Shown here piece by piece: positions 9,117 to 17,794 of a stretch of 48,439 nt of DNA. The notes below the pieces were generated by a model that was given only the letters and a program-made list of their open reading frames with translations, was not told the origin of the DNA and did not search any database. The position numbers and the translations under genes were made by a program. Each line of letters opens with the position of its first letter. Position 1 is the stretch's first letter. The DNA is taken from assembly GCA_945874735.1 (NCBI GenBank), contig CAMCHI010000009.1:1-48439 (forward strand), written 5' to 3'. The DNA is from an uncultured Arcanobacterium sp. (GTDB taxonomy: Bacteria; Actinomycetota; Actinomycetes; Actinomycetales; Actinomycetaceae).

Positions 9117-11129
9117 TTACTGATTTGCGTGCGATTTGATTTGCTCCAAAATACGTGCAATGGCTTGCGCTACTGGCACTCCGTTGTCTTGTTCCCCGTT
9201 ACGCATACGGAAAGATACCGCTTGAGCTGCCATATCTTCTCCTCCCGCAATCAAAGTAAACGGAATTTTATCTTTTGACGCATTGCGGATCTTCTTCGGG
9301 AAGCGATCATCAGATTTATCCACTTCCACACGCACTCCGTGTGCTCGTAACTGCTGAGCTACATCGTCTAAATAGTCGTTGAAAGCATCAGCCACTGGCA
9401 CGCATCGCACTTGCACTGGTGCTAACCAAGCTGGGAATTGTCCAGCATAATGTTCAGTAAGCACTCCAAAGAAACGCTCAATTGAACCAAAGAGAGCACG
9501 ATGAATCATCACTGGACGTTGGCGACTACCGTCTGCGGCTGTATATTCTAAATCGAAACGCTCAGGCAGGTTGAAATCCAACTGAATAGTAGACATCTGC
9601 CAAGAGCGACCCAATGCATCACGAGCTTGCACTGAAATCTTTGGCCCATAGAATGCTGCCCCTTCAGGGTCAGGAACAAGTTCCAGACCCGACTCGGCTG
9701 CTACTTCTGCTAAAGTTTGGGTTGCTTCTTCCCATAACTCATCTTCACCCACAAACTTCTTAGGATCCTTGGTAGATAGTTCGAGATAGAAATCGTCTAA
9801 ACCGTAATCCTTTAATAGTTCCAACACGAACTGCAGTAGCCGAGAAAGCTCATCTTTCATCTGTTCGCGCGTACAGTAAATATGAGCATCGTCCTGAGTA
9901 AAACCACGAGCACGCGTCAAACCATGAATAACGCCTGACTTTTCATTACGATAAACCGTACCAAACTCAAATAAACGCAACGGTAATTCCCGATAGGAAC
10001 GTCCACGCGAACGGAAAATCAAATTATGCATAGGGCAGTTCATGGGCTTCAAATAATAATCTGCACCTTGCTTTGTTACATTTCCTTGCTCATCACGTTC
10101 TTCATCAAGTTGCATCGGAGGGTACATACCCTCTGCATAAAAATCAAGATGTCCCGACACCTCAAAGAGATTCGATTTAGTAATATGCGGAGTATTTACA
10201 AAAGAATACCCACCTTCTACGTGTTTTTGCCGAGAATAGTTTTCCATCTCCATGCGGATAATGCCGCCTTTAGGGTGGAATACTGCCAGACCAGAACCAA
10301 TTTCGTCTGGGAAAGAGAACAAATCTAATTCAGTGCCGAGCTTGCGATGATCGCGCCGTTCTGCCTCCGCAATTCGTTCCTGATAGGCTTGCAATTCTTC
10401 CTTGGAAGGCCAAGCTGTGCCATAAATTCGTTGCAAAGAGTCGTTGTTTTGATCTCCACGCCAATAAGCTGCCGAGGCGCGTGTTAAAGCAAAACCGTTT
10501 CCTACCAGTTTAGTGTTAGGCAGATGTGGCCCTCTGCAAAGATCCGTCCACACTACCTGCCCATCTCGACGGACATTATCGTACATGGTGAGTTCTCCCC
10601 CACCAACTTCTATAGAAGCTCCATCAGCAGCATGGTCATTATCGGAGTCACTACCGCCTTTTAGGCTTACCAACTCTAGCTTATAAGGCTGATCAGCTAA
10701 CTCCACCAGGGCTTGCTCATCACTAATGGGACGGCGCACAAAACGCTGTCCTTCTTTAATGATGCGTTTCATGTCTTTTTCTAAAGTTTTTAGTAATTCA
10801 GGAGTTACTGCATCGATATTGCCAAAATCATAGTAGAAACCATCGGTAATGAAAGGGCCGATTCCTAGATTCACGTCTGGGAATTTATTTTGTACAGCTT
10901 GTGCCAAAATATGGGTGGCAGAATGACGTAAGATATTTAATCCGTCTGGGCTACCAATTAACACACTTTCCACTTCGGCGTTCTCAGGTAAATCTAGCAA
11001 ATTTGTAGCTAAATCTTTCAGCTCACCATTTACCCGTAATGCTACAACTTCCCGCTGCGTGGCAAAATAATCTATTCCGTTGATAGCTTGGGAAATTTCT
11101 ACTATCTCGCCGTCAATTTTAAGGTACAC
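9117..11129 (-). CDS. thrS: Threonine--tRNA ligase
   Basis: Class II aminoacyl-tRNA synthetase that charges tRNA-Thr. The 670-residue protein has an N-terminal TGS domain (about 1-65) and an editing domain beginning near [12 protein letters not shown]. The catalytic core shows motif 2 ([17 protein letters not shown]), the zinc-site PMNCPMHNL and motif 3 ([17 protein letters not shown]). A C-terminal anticodon-binding domain completes it. The start is GTG, four bases after an excellent AGGAGGATAAG site. The leader holds a hairpin with an anticodon-like loop (separate entry). It is transcribed away from sdaA. Confidence 0.98.
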   Translation of the reverse strand: MYLKIDGEIVEISQAINGIDYFATQREVVALRVNGELKDLATNLLDLPENAEVESVLIGSPDGLNILRHSATHILAQAVQNKFPDVNLGIGPFITDGFYYDFGNIDAVTPELLKTLEKDMKRIIKEGQRFVRRPISDEQALVELADQPYKLELVSLKGGSDSDNDHAADGASIEVGGGELTMYDNVRRDGQVVWTDLCRGPHLPNTKLVGNGFALTRASAAYWRGDQNNDSLQRIYGTAWPSKEELQAYQERIAEAERRDHRKLGTELDLFSFPDEIGSGLAVFHPKGGIIRMEMENYSRQKHVEGGYSFVNTPHITKSNLFEVSGHLDFYAEGMYPPMQLDEERDEQGNVTKQGADYYLKPMNCPMHNLIFRSRGRSYRELPLRLFEFGTVYRNEKSGVIHGLTRARGFTQDDAHIYCTREQMKDELSRLLQFVLELLKDYGLDDFYLELSTKDPKKFVGEDELWEEATQTLAEVAAESGLELVPDPEGAAFYGPKISVQARDALGRSWQMSTIQLDFNLPERFDLEYTAADGSRQRPVMIHRALFGSIERFFGVLTEHYAGQFPAWLAPVQVRCVPVADAFNDYLDDVAQQLRAHGVRVEVDKSDDRFPKKIRNASKDKIPFTLIAGGEDMAAQAVSFRMRNGEQDNGVPVAQAIARILEQIKSHANQ

Positions 11130-11130
11130 C

Positions 11131-11195
11131 TTATCCTCCTAGTCATGCTAAATGCGATACAAGGGCATTTAGCTTTTTGCATTACTATTTAGCAT
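11131..11195 (-). promoter_or_regulatory. thrS leader: anticodon-arm-like hairpin and competing pairing partner
   Basis: Read on the minus strand, GCTAAATGC (11173-11165) pairs perfectly with GCATTTAGC (11155-11147) around the nine-base loop CCTTGTATC. The seven central loop bases, CUUGUAU, have the form of a tRNA anticodon loop with U33, the Thr anticodon UGU and A37. The hairpin ends six bases before the AGGAGG site of thrS. A second upstream copy, ATGCTAAAT (11195-11187), can pair equally well with the 3' arm ATTTAGCAT, so two exclusive folds are possible. The sequence pattern is seen directly; a regulatory role is inferred by analogy with the E. coli thrS operator. No T-box consensus was found. 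Confidence 0.45.
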
Positions 11196-11487
11196 ACTCG
11201 GAAGCAGAAAAAACCCTAACTCTAAAACTATTTCTTAAGTAGTTCGTAACCAAACTAACCACCTTTTAACAAAACACATATCCCGTCTTGCGCCTAATCT
11301 TACTTCCCTGCTTCATTCCCTTCCTGTAAAGGTTCTTTACAGCCAGTTGAAAGCGCATACAGCCCTAAAATCTATAAGTAATGTAACTATCCACGTAGAT
11401 CTGTTCTTTACACATAGACAAGTAGTGCTAAATTACAAACTACATCACTACACACATTTTCCTCATGCCTTTGCTACTCTATAAGGT
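11174..11487. promoter_or_regulatory. Divergent thrS/sdaA intergenic region
   Basis: The 358 bp between the divergent thrS and sdaA starts contain no gene. On the plus side, TACTCT at 11475-11480 is seven bases before the sdaA ATG. It fits a -10 box for a leaderless transcript, and no Shine-Dalgarno sequence is present. The thrS side holds the hairpin leader described separately. The intervening part is AT-rich, and I recognise no operator or riboswitch in it. Confidence 0.4.
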
Positions 11488-12891
11488 ATGGCACTTAGCG
11501 TTTTTGATCTTTTTTCTATTGGTATTGGCCCGTCATCATCTCATACGGTTGGCCCGATGCGAGCTGCTAAACAGTTCGTGGATGCTACTTTCGATACTCT
11601 AAAACAAAGCAATACCACACAAAAAATAGCGCGTATCCAGTGCACGCTTTACGGCTCTTTAGGATCTACCGGAAAAGGACACAGCACTGATACTGCTGTA
11701 ATTTTAGGGCTACTAGGGGAAGCTCCTGAAACCGTAAATCCGCGGATTACTAATGCTACAGTTGCGCAAGTAATTTCTAATCAAACTCTCCCGCTCTCTA
11801 AGGATTATGCGATTCCTTTTAATTTAGAAGAAGATATTATTTTTCGCGGAGAAGTGGAATTACCAGCTCACCCTAATGGTATGTGCCTAACGGCTTTAGA
11901 TGCCACAGACGCGGTGATTTATGAAAACTACTATTATTCCATCGGAGGTGGTTTCGTAGTATGCGGAGAAGCAGATATGGAAGCACCTTTGGGGTGCGAT
12001 GAAACACCTACTCCTTATCCGTTTCATACTGCAGCAGACTTATTAAATATTTGTGCCGATACAGGGTTATCTATAGCGGAAGTTATGTGGGAAAACGAGC
12101 TGGTGTGGCGCAACGAAACAGAGATTCGGCAAGGCTTGCTAGATATTTGGCAAGTGATGAATGAATGCATTGAAAACGGTATTGCTACTACCGGTATTTT
12201 ACCTGGTTCTTTGCGAGTACCTCGCCGTGCCCCTGGTTTAGCTGCCAAGTTGCGTGCCGACAATTCGCAAAAACAAGCAGACCCTTTAGCGGGCATTGAT
12301 TGGATTACTTTATATGCACTAGCAGTGAATGAAGAAAACGCAGCTGGAGGACGTGTAGTAACCGCTCCTACTAATGGTGCCGCTGGTATTATTCCGGCCG
12401 TTTTGCGCTATTATCAAGATTTTATTGCTCCGCAGTGTGAAAAAAAGATGGACGAAGCAGTAGTGGAGTTTTTACTCACTGCCGGAGCTATTGGCATTAT
12501 TTTCAAGAATACGGCTTCTATTTCGGGCGCAGAAGTAGGGTGTCAGGGAGAAGTAGGTTCGGCTTGTTCAATGGCTGCTGGAGGCATGGCAGCAATTTTA
12601 GGTGGCACGGCTTTGCAAGTGGAAAATGCAGCGGAAATCGGCATGGAACATAATCTTGGTCTAACTTGCGATCCGGTAGCTGGTTTAGTGCAAATTCCAT
12701 GTATTGAACGGAATGCAGTAGCTTCAGTGAAAGCAGTGACGGCGGCACGTACTGCTATGCGCGGAGATGGCTCGCATATTGTGTCTTTAGATTCGGTAAT
12801 TAAAACTATGCGAGATACCGGATACGATATGCAGTCCAAGTATAAGGAAACTTCTTTAGGCGGTTTAGCAGTTAATGTAACTATTTGTTAA
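11488..12891 (+). CDS. sdaA: L-serine ammonia-lyase, iron-sulfur-dependent, single-chain
   Basis: Converts L-serine to pyruvate and ammonia using a [4Fe-4S] cluster, feeding amino-acid carbon into central metabolism. The 467-residue protein joins the beta domain (FDLFSIGIGPSSSHTVGPM at the N-terminus) and the catalytic alpha domain in one chain, as in E. coli SdaA. Cluster-ligand cysteines are in CQGEVGSACSMAAGG and in CDPVAGLVQIPCIERN. The conserved APTNGAAGIIPAVL is also present. It is a single-gene unit divergent from thrS. The start has no ribosome-binding site and is probably leaderless. Confidence 0.97.
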   Translation: MALSVFDLFSIGIGPSSSHTVGPMRAAKQFVDATFDTLKQSNTTQKIARIQCTLYGSLGSTGKGHSTDTAVILGLLGEAPETVNPRITNATVAQVISNQTLPLSKDYAIPFNLEEDIIFRGEVELPAHPNGMCLTALDATDAVIYENYYYSIGGGFVVCGEADMEAPLGCDETPTPYPFHTAADLLNICADTGLSIAEVMWENELVWRNETEIRQGLLDIWQVMNECIENGIATTGILPGSLRVPRRAPGLAAKLRADNSQKQADPLAGIDWITLYALAVNEENAAGGRVVTAPTNGAAGIIPAVLRYYQDFIAPQCEKKMDEAVVEFLLTAGAIGIIFKNTASISGAEVGCQGEVGSACSMAAGGMAAILGGTALQVENAAEIGMEHNLGLTCDPVAGLVQIPCIERNAVASVKAVTAARTAMRGDGSHIVSLDSVIKTMRDTGYDMQSKYKETSLGGLAVNVTIC

Positions 12892-12922
12892 GTAGTTACT
12901 GTTTGCTATGTATACTCTCCTC

Positions 12923-12956
12923 CCGTCTGTTATCTTTTAGCGAAGATAGCTGACGG
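12923..12956 (+). terminator. Possible sdaA terminator hairpin
   Basis: CCGTC and TATCT on the left pair with AGATA and GACGG on the right, around the loop TTTAGCGA, with a 3-base internal mismatch. It starts 31 bp after the sdaA stop. No U-tract follows, so termination strength is doubtful. Confidence 0.4.
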
Positions 12957-12961
12957 TAAAT

Positions 12962-13007
12962 ATAATGCTGATTTTTATTGCAGATAATGCTGTTTTTATT
13001 GCAGATA
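12962..13007. repeat. Two-copy tandem direct repeat
   Basis: ATAATGCTG followed by TTTTTATTGCAGATA (with one extra A in copy 1) occurs twice, at 12962-12986 and 12984-13007, sharing the central ATA. The period is about 22 bases. No function can be assigned; it could be a slipped-strand duplication or paired protein sites. Confidence 0.7.
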
Positions 13008-13177
13008 TTGGTAAGTATTAATATTAGATACTTATTGAAAGGTTTGCCGTTATTTACTTATTACGCGCAGTAAGAATCTAAAACCAATGAAGCTAATATA
13101 GAAATGCAACTATATACGTTTCTAGTTTTACCAAATATCAGATAAGTTATTGTTAATTTACATAAAGTTTTTTCTTT

Positions 13178-13213
13178 AGTCTGGAAACGATAGGCGCCTA
13201 TCGTTTCCAGACT
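13178..13213. repeat. Perfect 36-bp palindrome
   Basis: AGTCTGGAAACGATAGGC is followed immediately by its exact reverse complement, so all 36 bases are self-complementary with no spacer. The plus side continues with a short pyrimidine run (TTTCCTTAT). The minus side continues with TAAAGAAAAAAC. It could work as a cruciform, an operator for a dimeric protein, or a poor terminator. Confidence 0.85.
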
Positions 13214-13565
13214 TTCCTTATAACCTGCTCTTGCTTATCTCCCTTAACAAAAGCAGTAATTATAAGCCTTAGCAGCCAACATGTATTGCTGGAAAGTGAT
13301 TATAGCCTAACGCTATCTAAGTCTAGTTACAAGTAAAAAGTACATTTAATATTTTTTCCAGAATTTTATGGAATAAACAGAAAGTGTTAGAAAATGTGTG
13401 AAAATTATGCTAGAGAAGATATTTTGCTAAAGCAAAACACAATATTCTCAGATAATCACTTACTGAACTAATTAAAATTCTCCAAAACCCATTCAAGCAA
13501 AATCTAAGGTGTTACATAAACCAGATACATTACCAAATTTAAGGGGTTTATTTTCTTATTAGGAG

Positions 13566-13637
13566 TGGGCGATACTGGGATCGAACCAGCGACCTCTTCC
13601 GTGTCAAGGAAGCGCGCTACCACTGCGCCAATCGCCC
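13566..13637 (-). tRNA. tRNA-Val (GAC)
   Basis: On the minus strand the acceptor arms GGGCGAT and ATCGCCC pair. The D-arm is GGCGCAGTGGTAGCGC. The anticodon stem-loop CTTCC-TTGACAC-GGAAG has anticodon GAC. The T-arm has GGTTCGATCC. The discriminator base is A. The CCA end is not encoded. It is the last gene of the Gly-Cys-Val cluster, 17 bp after tRNA-Cys. Confidence 0.97.
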
Positions 13638-13654
13638 CTTGCATGAAATATGAG

Positions 13655-13725
13655 AGGTGGGTACGGGATTCGAACCCGTGTATACGGCTTTGCAGGCCGC
13701 TGCCTCGCCTCTCGGCCAACCCACC
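13655..13725 (-). tRNA. tRNA-Cys (GCA)
   Basis: The minus-strand acceptor arms GGTGGGT and ACCCACC pair. The anticodon stem-loop CGGCC-TGCAAA-GCCG gives anticodon GCA, and GGTTCGAATCC forms the T-arm. The discriminator is U, the identity element expected of tRNA-Cys. CCA is not encoded. It is the middle gene of the cluster. Confidence 0.97.
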
Positions 13726-13760
13726 AATGAGGCTGAGCAGTCTGACTGCTATAAGCAACG

Positions 13761-13833
<73 letters not shown>

Positions 13834-13873
13834 ATTCACTACAAGTTCTTTTTGGAAACTTGCAACGATGAAT

Positions 13874-13904
13874 AATATAAAACATATTCCACCTCAAAGT
13901 CCAA
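13874..13904 (-). promoter_or_regulatory. Candidate promoter of the tRNA cluster
   Basis: Minus strand: TTGGAC (13904-13899) as a -35 box, 19 bases from TATATT (13879-13874) or 17 from the overlapping TTTATA. It lies about 40 bp upstream of tRNA-Gly. Choice of the exact -10 hexamer is uncertain. Confidence 0.45.
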
Positions 13905-14007
13905 TTTCTCCAACATGACCTACGCCACTAAGGGTAAATGTGGGGAAAATTTCCTGATATTACAACTAAAAACGGCGCGCCTAGAAACTTATCCCCTACT
14001 TACTAGT

Positions 14008-14020
14008 TAGAGTCTTTAAC
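14008..14020 (+). promoter_or_regulatory. -10 box for a leaderless DUF3000 transcript
   Basis: TAGAGT at 14008-14013 is seven bases before the GTG start, and no Shine-Dalgarno sequence is present. This matches the TAnnnT-N6-9-start pattern seen at several other genes in this window. Confidence 0.45.
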
Positions 14021-14605
14021 GTGAATGAGACGATGCCACCTGCAGATTTTGTAACTGCCCTAGAATCATTGAAAGGGCAAAATTTTCGTCCCGAATTTCA
14101 CCTCACCCAAGTTCCTCCTCCCACTAAAATTGCGCCATGGGCAGTAGCCCTACAAGCAGAAATTAACGACTCTGTCCAAAAAGATCCCGATTACTATCGC
14201 GGAAACACTAAATTCGTGGTGCTCTATAATCCGGAAGGAGAATTAGCTTGGGACGGAAATTTCCGCGTCATTATTCACGCCCAAGCTCCAGCAGAAGCTG
14301 ATATGGGAGATGACCCTCTCTTAGGAGAAGTAGCATGGTCTTGGCTACGAGAATCTTTAATTGCCCAAGGAGCTTCTTTTCACAACCTAAACGGCACCGT
14401 AACCAGAGTATTTAACGAAACATTTGGCAATCTAACCCTTAATTCAGCGCGAGTAGATTTAGAAGTGCGCGCCTCTTGGACTCCTGATACGCCATATTTA
14501 ACAGAACATTTATTAGCTTGGGCTAAATTTGCCGACTCTTTATGTGGGCTACCCCCTTATTCCCCTGATATTCATGCTTTACCTGCCCGTTTCGACAAAA
14601 TTTAG
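14021..14605 (+). CDS. DUF3000 family protein
   Basis: A 194-residue cytoplasmic protein of the actinobacterial DUF3000 family, whose function is unknown. Recognisable features are FRPEFHLTQVPPPTKIAPWA near the N-terminus, FVVLYNPEGELAWDGNFRV (about 66-84), the GEVAWSWL block and the SFHNLNGTVTRVFNETFGNL segment. No membrane segment or signal peptide is visible. It is followed 14 bp later by the RNase D-like gene, an association conserved across Actinobacteria that hints at an RNA-related role, although that is inference. The GTG start has a probable leaderless promoter. Confidence 0.88.
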   Translation: MNETMPPADFVTALESLKGQNFRPEFHLTQVPPPTKIAPWAVALQAEINDSVQKDPDYYRGNTKFVVLYNPEGELAWDGNFRVIIHAQAPAEADMGDDPLLGEVAWSWLRESLIAQGASFHNLNGTVTRVFNETFGNLTLNSARVDLEVRASWTPDTPYLTEHLLAWAKFADSLCGLPPYSPDIHALPARFDKI

Positions 14606-14619
14606 AGACGCCCCTACCC

Positions 14620-15843
14620 ATGTATTCATCTTCATCATCTAATAACGCTACGCCACGTCCTTTAACTACACCGTTTAACGGTATCCCTCCCCTTATCAGC
14701 ACTAACCAGTTATCTGCCGCTTTGCAGCGTATGCAAACCAAAACTGGCCCTATTGCCATCGACACCGAACGTGCTAATAACTACCGTTACCACGATCGAG
14801 CCTATCTGATCCAATTAAAATTTGGAGCGCCGGCAAAAAAGGAAGAAATTTTTTTACTAGACCCATTAGTTATCCAAACGCAAATTTCAGCATTGCAAAA
14901 CATATTGCACACGGAATGGATTTTACATTCAGCCAGTCAAGATTTACCTTATTTATTACCTTTAGGATTCTCCCCCACTCAGATTTTTGATACCGAAATG
15001 GCAGGGTTGCTGTTAGGTTTTCCTAAAGTAGGTTTGCAATCTTTAGTAGCACAAACACTTGGCTATCACCTAGCAAAAGAACACTCCAGTGCAGACTGGT
15101 CAGCTCGTCCCCTACCAGAAAATATGCGCGCCTACGCCGCTTTAGACGTAGAATTGCTGCATCCTTTACGCGCAGTTTTAACCACACGTTTACAAGAAAC
15201 ACAACGCTGGGAATGGTTTGAGCAAGAATGTACACATATCCTAAATTCTCCTCTGCCCACCCCTAATCCGGAACCGTGGCGACGCATAACCTCCAAGCTA
15301 CATATACGCGATTTACGTAGTATCGCTATTTTGCAAAAATTATGGGAAGCCCGCGAACATTTAGCCCAGGCTCAAGACATTCCCACTCATAAAGTAATTG
15401 ACGCAGAGATTTTAGGATTACTAGCTTTAGCTAAACCCCGTTCTCTAGCCGATACAAAACGCGCTCGCGCATTACGCAACCGCGTTTTGCGACAAAATGC
15501 TCCTTATTGGTGGGAAGCCATTAAAAGCGCGTGGGAGATTCCTTACTCGCAACTCCAACCGATACGTCCTAACACCTCTAAATCTGGGTTTCCGACTCTT
15601 CCTAAATGGAAAGAACAACGTCCGGACGCACTATTTAGGCTCACTCAGATTCGCTACGCTTTAACTATGCAAGCAGAAACCCTCGGAATTAGAGCAGAAC
15701 TATTATTACGTCCTGCTATACAAAAACAACTAGCTTGGGAAGATTGGGATAGTTTAACAACCTTTGCTAATAGAGCCACAGAATTAGGAGCACGTCCGTG
15801 GCAAATTTCCCAGACCCTTACCGCCTTACAAAACTTTGATTAA
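14620..15843 (+). CDS. Ribonuclease D-like 3'-5' exonuclease with HRDC domain
   Basis: A DEDDy exonuclease expected to trim RNA 3' ends such as tRNA precursors. The 407-residue protein has the catalytic set D48 and E50 (IAIDTE), D108 (HSASQDLPYLL) and Y172/D176 (YAALDVELL). An HRDC domain spans about residues 215-290 (LWEAREHLAQAQDIPTHKVI), with a further helical C-terminal region. The first 25 residues are Ser/Thr/Pro-rich. It is the second gene of a pair with DUF3000 and converges on dxs, with only 10 bp between the two stops. Confidence 0.92.
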   Translation: MYSSSSSNNATPRPLTTPFNGIPPLISTNQLSAALQRMQTKTGPIAIDTERANNYRYHDRAYLIQLKFGAPAKKEEIFLLDPLVIQTQISALQNILHTEWILHSASQDLPYLLPLGFSPTQIFDTEMAGLLLGFPKVGLQSLVAQTLGYHLAKEHSSADWSARPLPENMRAYAALDVELLHPLRAVLTTRLQETQRWEWFEQECTHILNSPLPTPNPEPWRRITSKLHIRDLRSIAILQKLWEAREHLAQAQDIPTHKVIDAEILGLLALAKPRSLADTKRARALRNRVLRQNAPYWWEAIKSAWEIPYSQLQPIRPNTSKSGFPTLPKWKEQRPDALFRLTQIRYALTMQAETLGIRAELLLRPAIQKQLAWEDWDSLTTFANRATELGARPWQISQTLTALQNFD

Positions 15844-15853
15844 AACAGGCATA

Positions 15854-17737
15854 TTAAGCAGTTAGCTTTTGCAATGCTTCTAAAGCGTTTAATACACCTT
15901 CCACATTTAAGCCTTGCTCAGCCAATATTGCACCCCGTGAATTGTGAGCAAGGAATTCTTTAGCAATTCCTAGTTTCACTACGGGGATATAGCAACCAGT
16001 TTCGTTTAATGCCCGTTCAAAAGCAGCTCCGAAACCTCCCTCTACCAGTCCGTCCTCCAACACGAGCACTCCAGTAGCGGTACGCGCTAAATCTACTAAT
16101 GCTGAATTTAGCGGGAATAACCAACGCGGATCTACCACTACAACTGGCATTTTGCTTTGCTTAGCTGCCTCTAAGAGCGTAGCATTCATAGCTCCCGCCC
16201 CGATTAATAAATAATACGGTGTATCCGCAATTCGCGTATCATGCAAAATATCAGCGTTTTCCAGTTTAGCTAAGGTAGGCAGCTCTGCTCCGACTTCTCC
16301 TTTCGGATAACGCACAATGTTGGGAGTGGTGGCTTGGAAAGCTTCTTGCAATAGTTCCCGCATTCGCACTTCATCACGTGGCACCGCTAGACTCATACCC
16401 GGAATCATGGCCGCTAAAGCAATATCCCACATTCCATTATGGGAAGCACCGTCATCCCCAGTAATGCCAGAACGATCTAAACATACAGTAACAGCTTCCC
16501 CATGCAAAGCAACGTCCATCAATAACTGGTCAAACGCTCGATTCATAAAGGTGGCATAAAGCGCTACCACAGGGTGCATACCAGCGTGCGCTAATCCAGC
16601 AGCCATCGTCATGGCGTGCTGTTCGGCGATACCCGCATCAAATACTCGCTCCGGATACGCTACCTGCATTGGCCCTAAACCGACAGGCAAGAGCATAGCA
16701 GCTGTAATTCCTACCAGCTTCGGATTTTGCTGGGCAGCTTGCAAAATTTCTTCCGCAAACACTCCTGTCCACCCGAAACGAGAAGGTTCCACTGGTAGAC
16801 CTGTTTCAGGGTGAATCCGCCCTACCGCATGGAAATGATCATCCGTGTTTTCCTCAGCGGGTTTATAGCCACGCCCTTTCTCAGTAACTACATGCACCAC
16901 TACTGGCCCACCATAGTTTTTCGCCATCTCTAGTGCTTCTTCTAGATCGGCGATATTGTGCCCGTTCACAGGGCCAATATATTTCAACCCTAAAGAGTCA
17001 AAAATACCGGCGTCAAACAGTACGTCTTTTACCCCGCGCTTTAGACCATGTAAGGCTTCATAAGCAAATTTGCCAGGCGCGCCTGCTTTATGTAGGGTAC
17101 GTTTACCCCAAGCCATCATTTCTTCATATTTTTTATTCACTCGGAAGTTGTCAAGCTTGCGGCCCACGTCAAGGCGACGCATAAAACCACCCACGGTAGG
17201 GGCATAAGATCTGCCATTATCGTTTACTACAATTACCACTGGACGGGTAGGGTCTTCCGCAATATTGTTTAATGCTTCCCAGCCCATACCACCAGTTAAA
17301 GCGCCGTCTCCAATCACCGCTACCGCACAGCGATTTTCTCCATTCAGTTGGAAGGCACGCGCAATACCATCTGCCCAAGAAAGAGCCGTGGTGGCATGAG
17401 AATTTTCCACCACATCATGCCTCGACTCTTGCCGACTCGGGTAGCCAGATAACCCGCCAGCTTGCCGTAAAGCCGTGAAATCTTTCCGACCAGTCAGAAT
17501 TTTATGTACATAGGCTTGATGACCGGTATCGAAAATAATCTTATGGTATGGAGATTGAAACACACGATGCAAAGCAATAGTTAGTTCCACTACCCCCAAG
17601 TTAGGCCCTAGATGCCCACCTGTTTTAGCTACGTTTTCAATCAGAAAGCTACGAATTTCGGCTGCTAATAACGGTAGTTGCGCCGCATCTAACCGGCACA
17701 AATCGCGCGTATTGTTAATTGAATCTAAAATCCCCAT
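15854..17737 (-). CDS. dxs: 1-Deoxy-D-xylulose-5-phosphate synthase
   Basis: The thiamine-diphosphate enzyme that condenses pyruvate and glyceraldehyde 3-phosphate in the first step of the MEP isoprenoid pathway. Motifs include HLGPNLGVVELTIALH, the ThDP-binding GDGALTGGMGWEALNN to VNDN, and the transketolase core AEQHAMTMAAGLA with DRSGITGDDGASHNGM. I chose the ATG at 17737 (627 residues, beginning MGILDSINNTRDL). A GGAGG site stands five bases before it, and the family starts there. An in-frame start at 17764 would put that site inside the gene. It may supply precursors for the polyprenyl synthase at 39.7 kb. Confidence 0.98.
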   Translation of the reverse strand: MGILDSINNTRDLCRLDAAQLPLLAAEIRSFLIENVAKTGGHLGPNLGVVELTIALHRVFQSPYHKIIFDTGHQAYVHKILTGRKDFTALRQAGGLSGYPSRQESRHDVVENSHATTALSWADGIARAFQLNGENRCAVAVIGDGALTGGMGWEALNNIAEDPTRPVVIVVNDNGRSYAPTVGGFMRRLDVGRKLDNFRVNKKYEEMMAWGKRTLHKAGAPGKFAYEALHGLKRGVKDVLFDAGIFDSLGLKYIGPVNGHNIADLEEALEMAKNYGGPVVVHVVTEKGRGYKPAEENTDDHFHAVGRIHPETGLPVEPSRFGWTGVFAEEILQAAQQNPKLVGITAAMLLPVGLGPMQVAYPERVFDAGIAEQHAMTMAAGLAHAGMHPVVALYATFMNRAFDQLLMDVALHGEAVTVCLDRSGITGDDGASHNGMWDIALAAMIPGMSLAVPRDEVRMRELLQEAFQATTPNIVRYPKGEVGAELPTLAKLENADILHDTRIADTPYYLLIGAGAMNATLLEAAKQSKMPVVVVDPRWLFPLNSALVDLARTATGVLVLEDGLVEGGFGAAFERALNETGCYIPVVKLGIAKEFLAHNSRGAILAEQGLNVEGVLNALEALQKLTA

Positions 17738-17794
17738 ATTTGCCTCCAACTTGCTATGCTGCAAAAAACTTTACCCGATTTAAGGCGCGAAGTA

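Larger units (their letters stand above)
12892..13565. other. Noncoding stretch between sdaA and the tRNA cluster
   Basis: About 670 bp with no credible gene. It holds an imperfect hairpin after sdaA (12923-12956), a two-copy tandem repeat (12962-13007), a perfect 36-bp palindrome (13178-13213) and a hairpin around TTTTGC-TAAA-GCAAAA (within 13413-13449). The rest is AT-rich without recognisable protein or RNA. It is the longest gene-free stretch in the window. Confidence 0.6.

Noticed and set aside
11130-11487. A possible T-box riboswitch upstream of thrS
   Set aside because: The T-box sequence AGGGTGGNACCGCG and its antiterminator are absent. The hairpin present is of another kind.
12962-13007. 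The tandem repeat as a CRISPR array
   Set aside because: Only two copies with overlapping ends, no unique spacers and no cas genes in the window.
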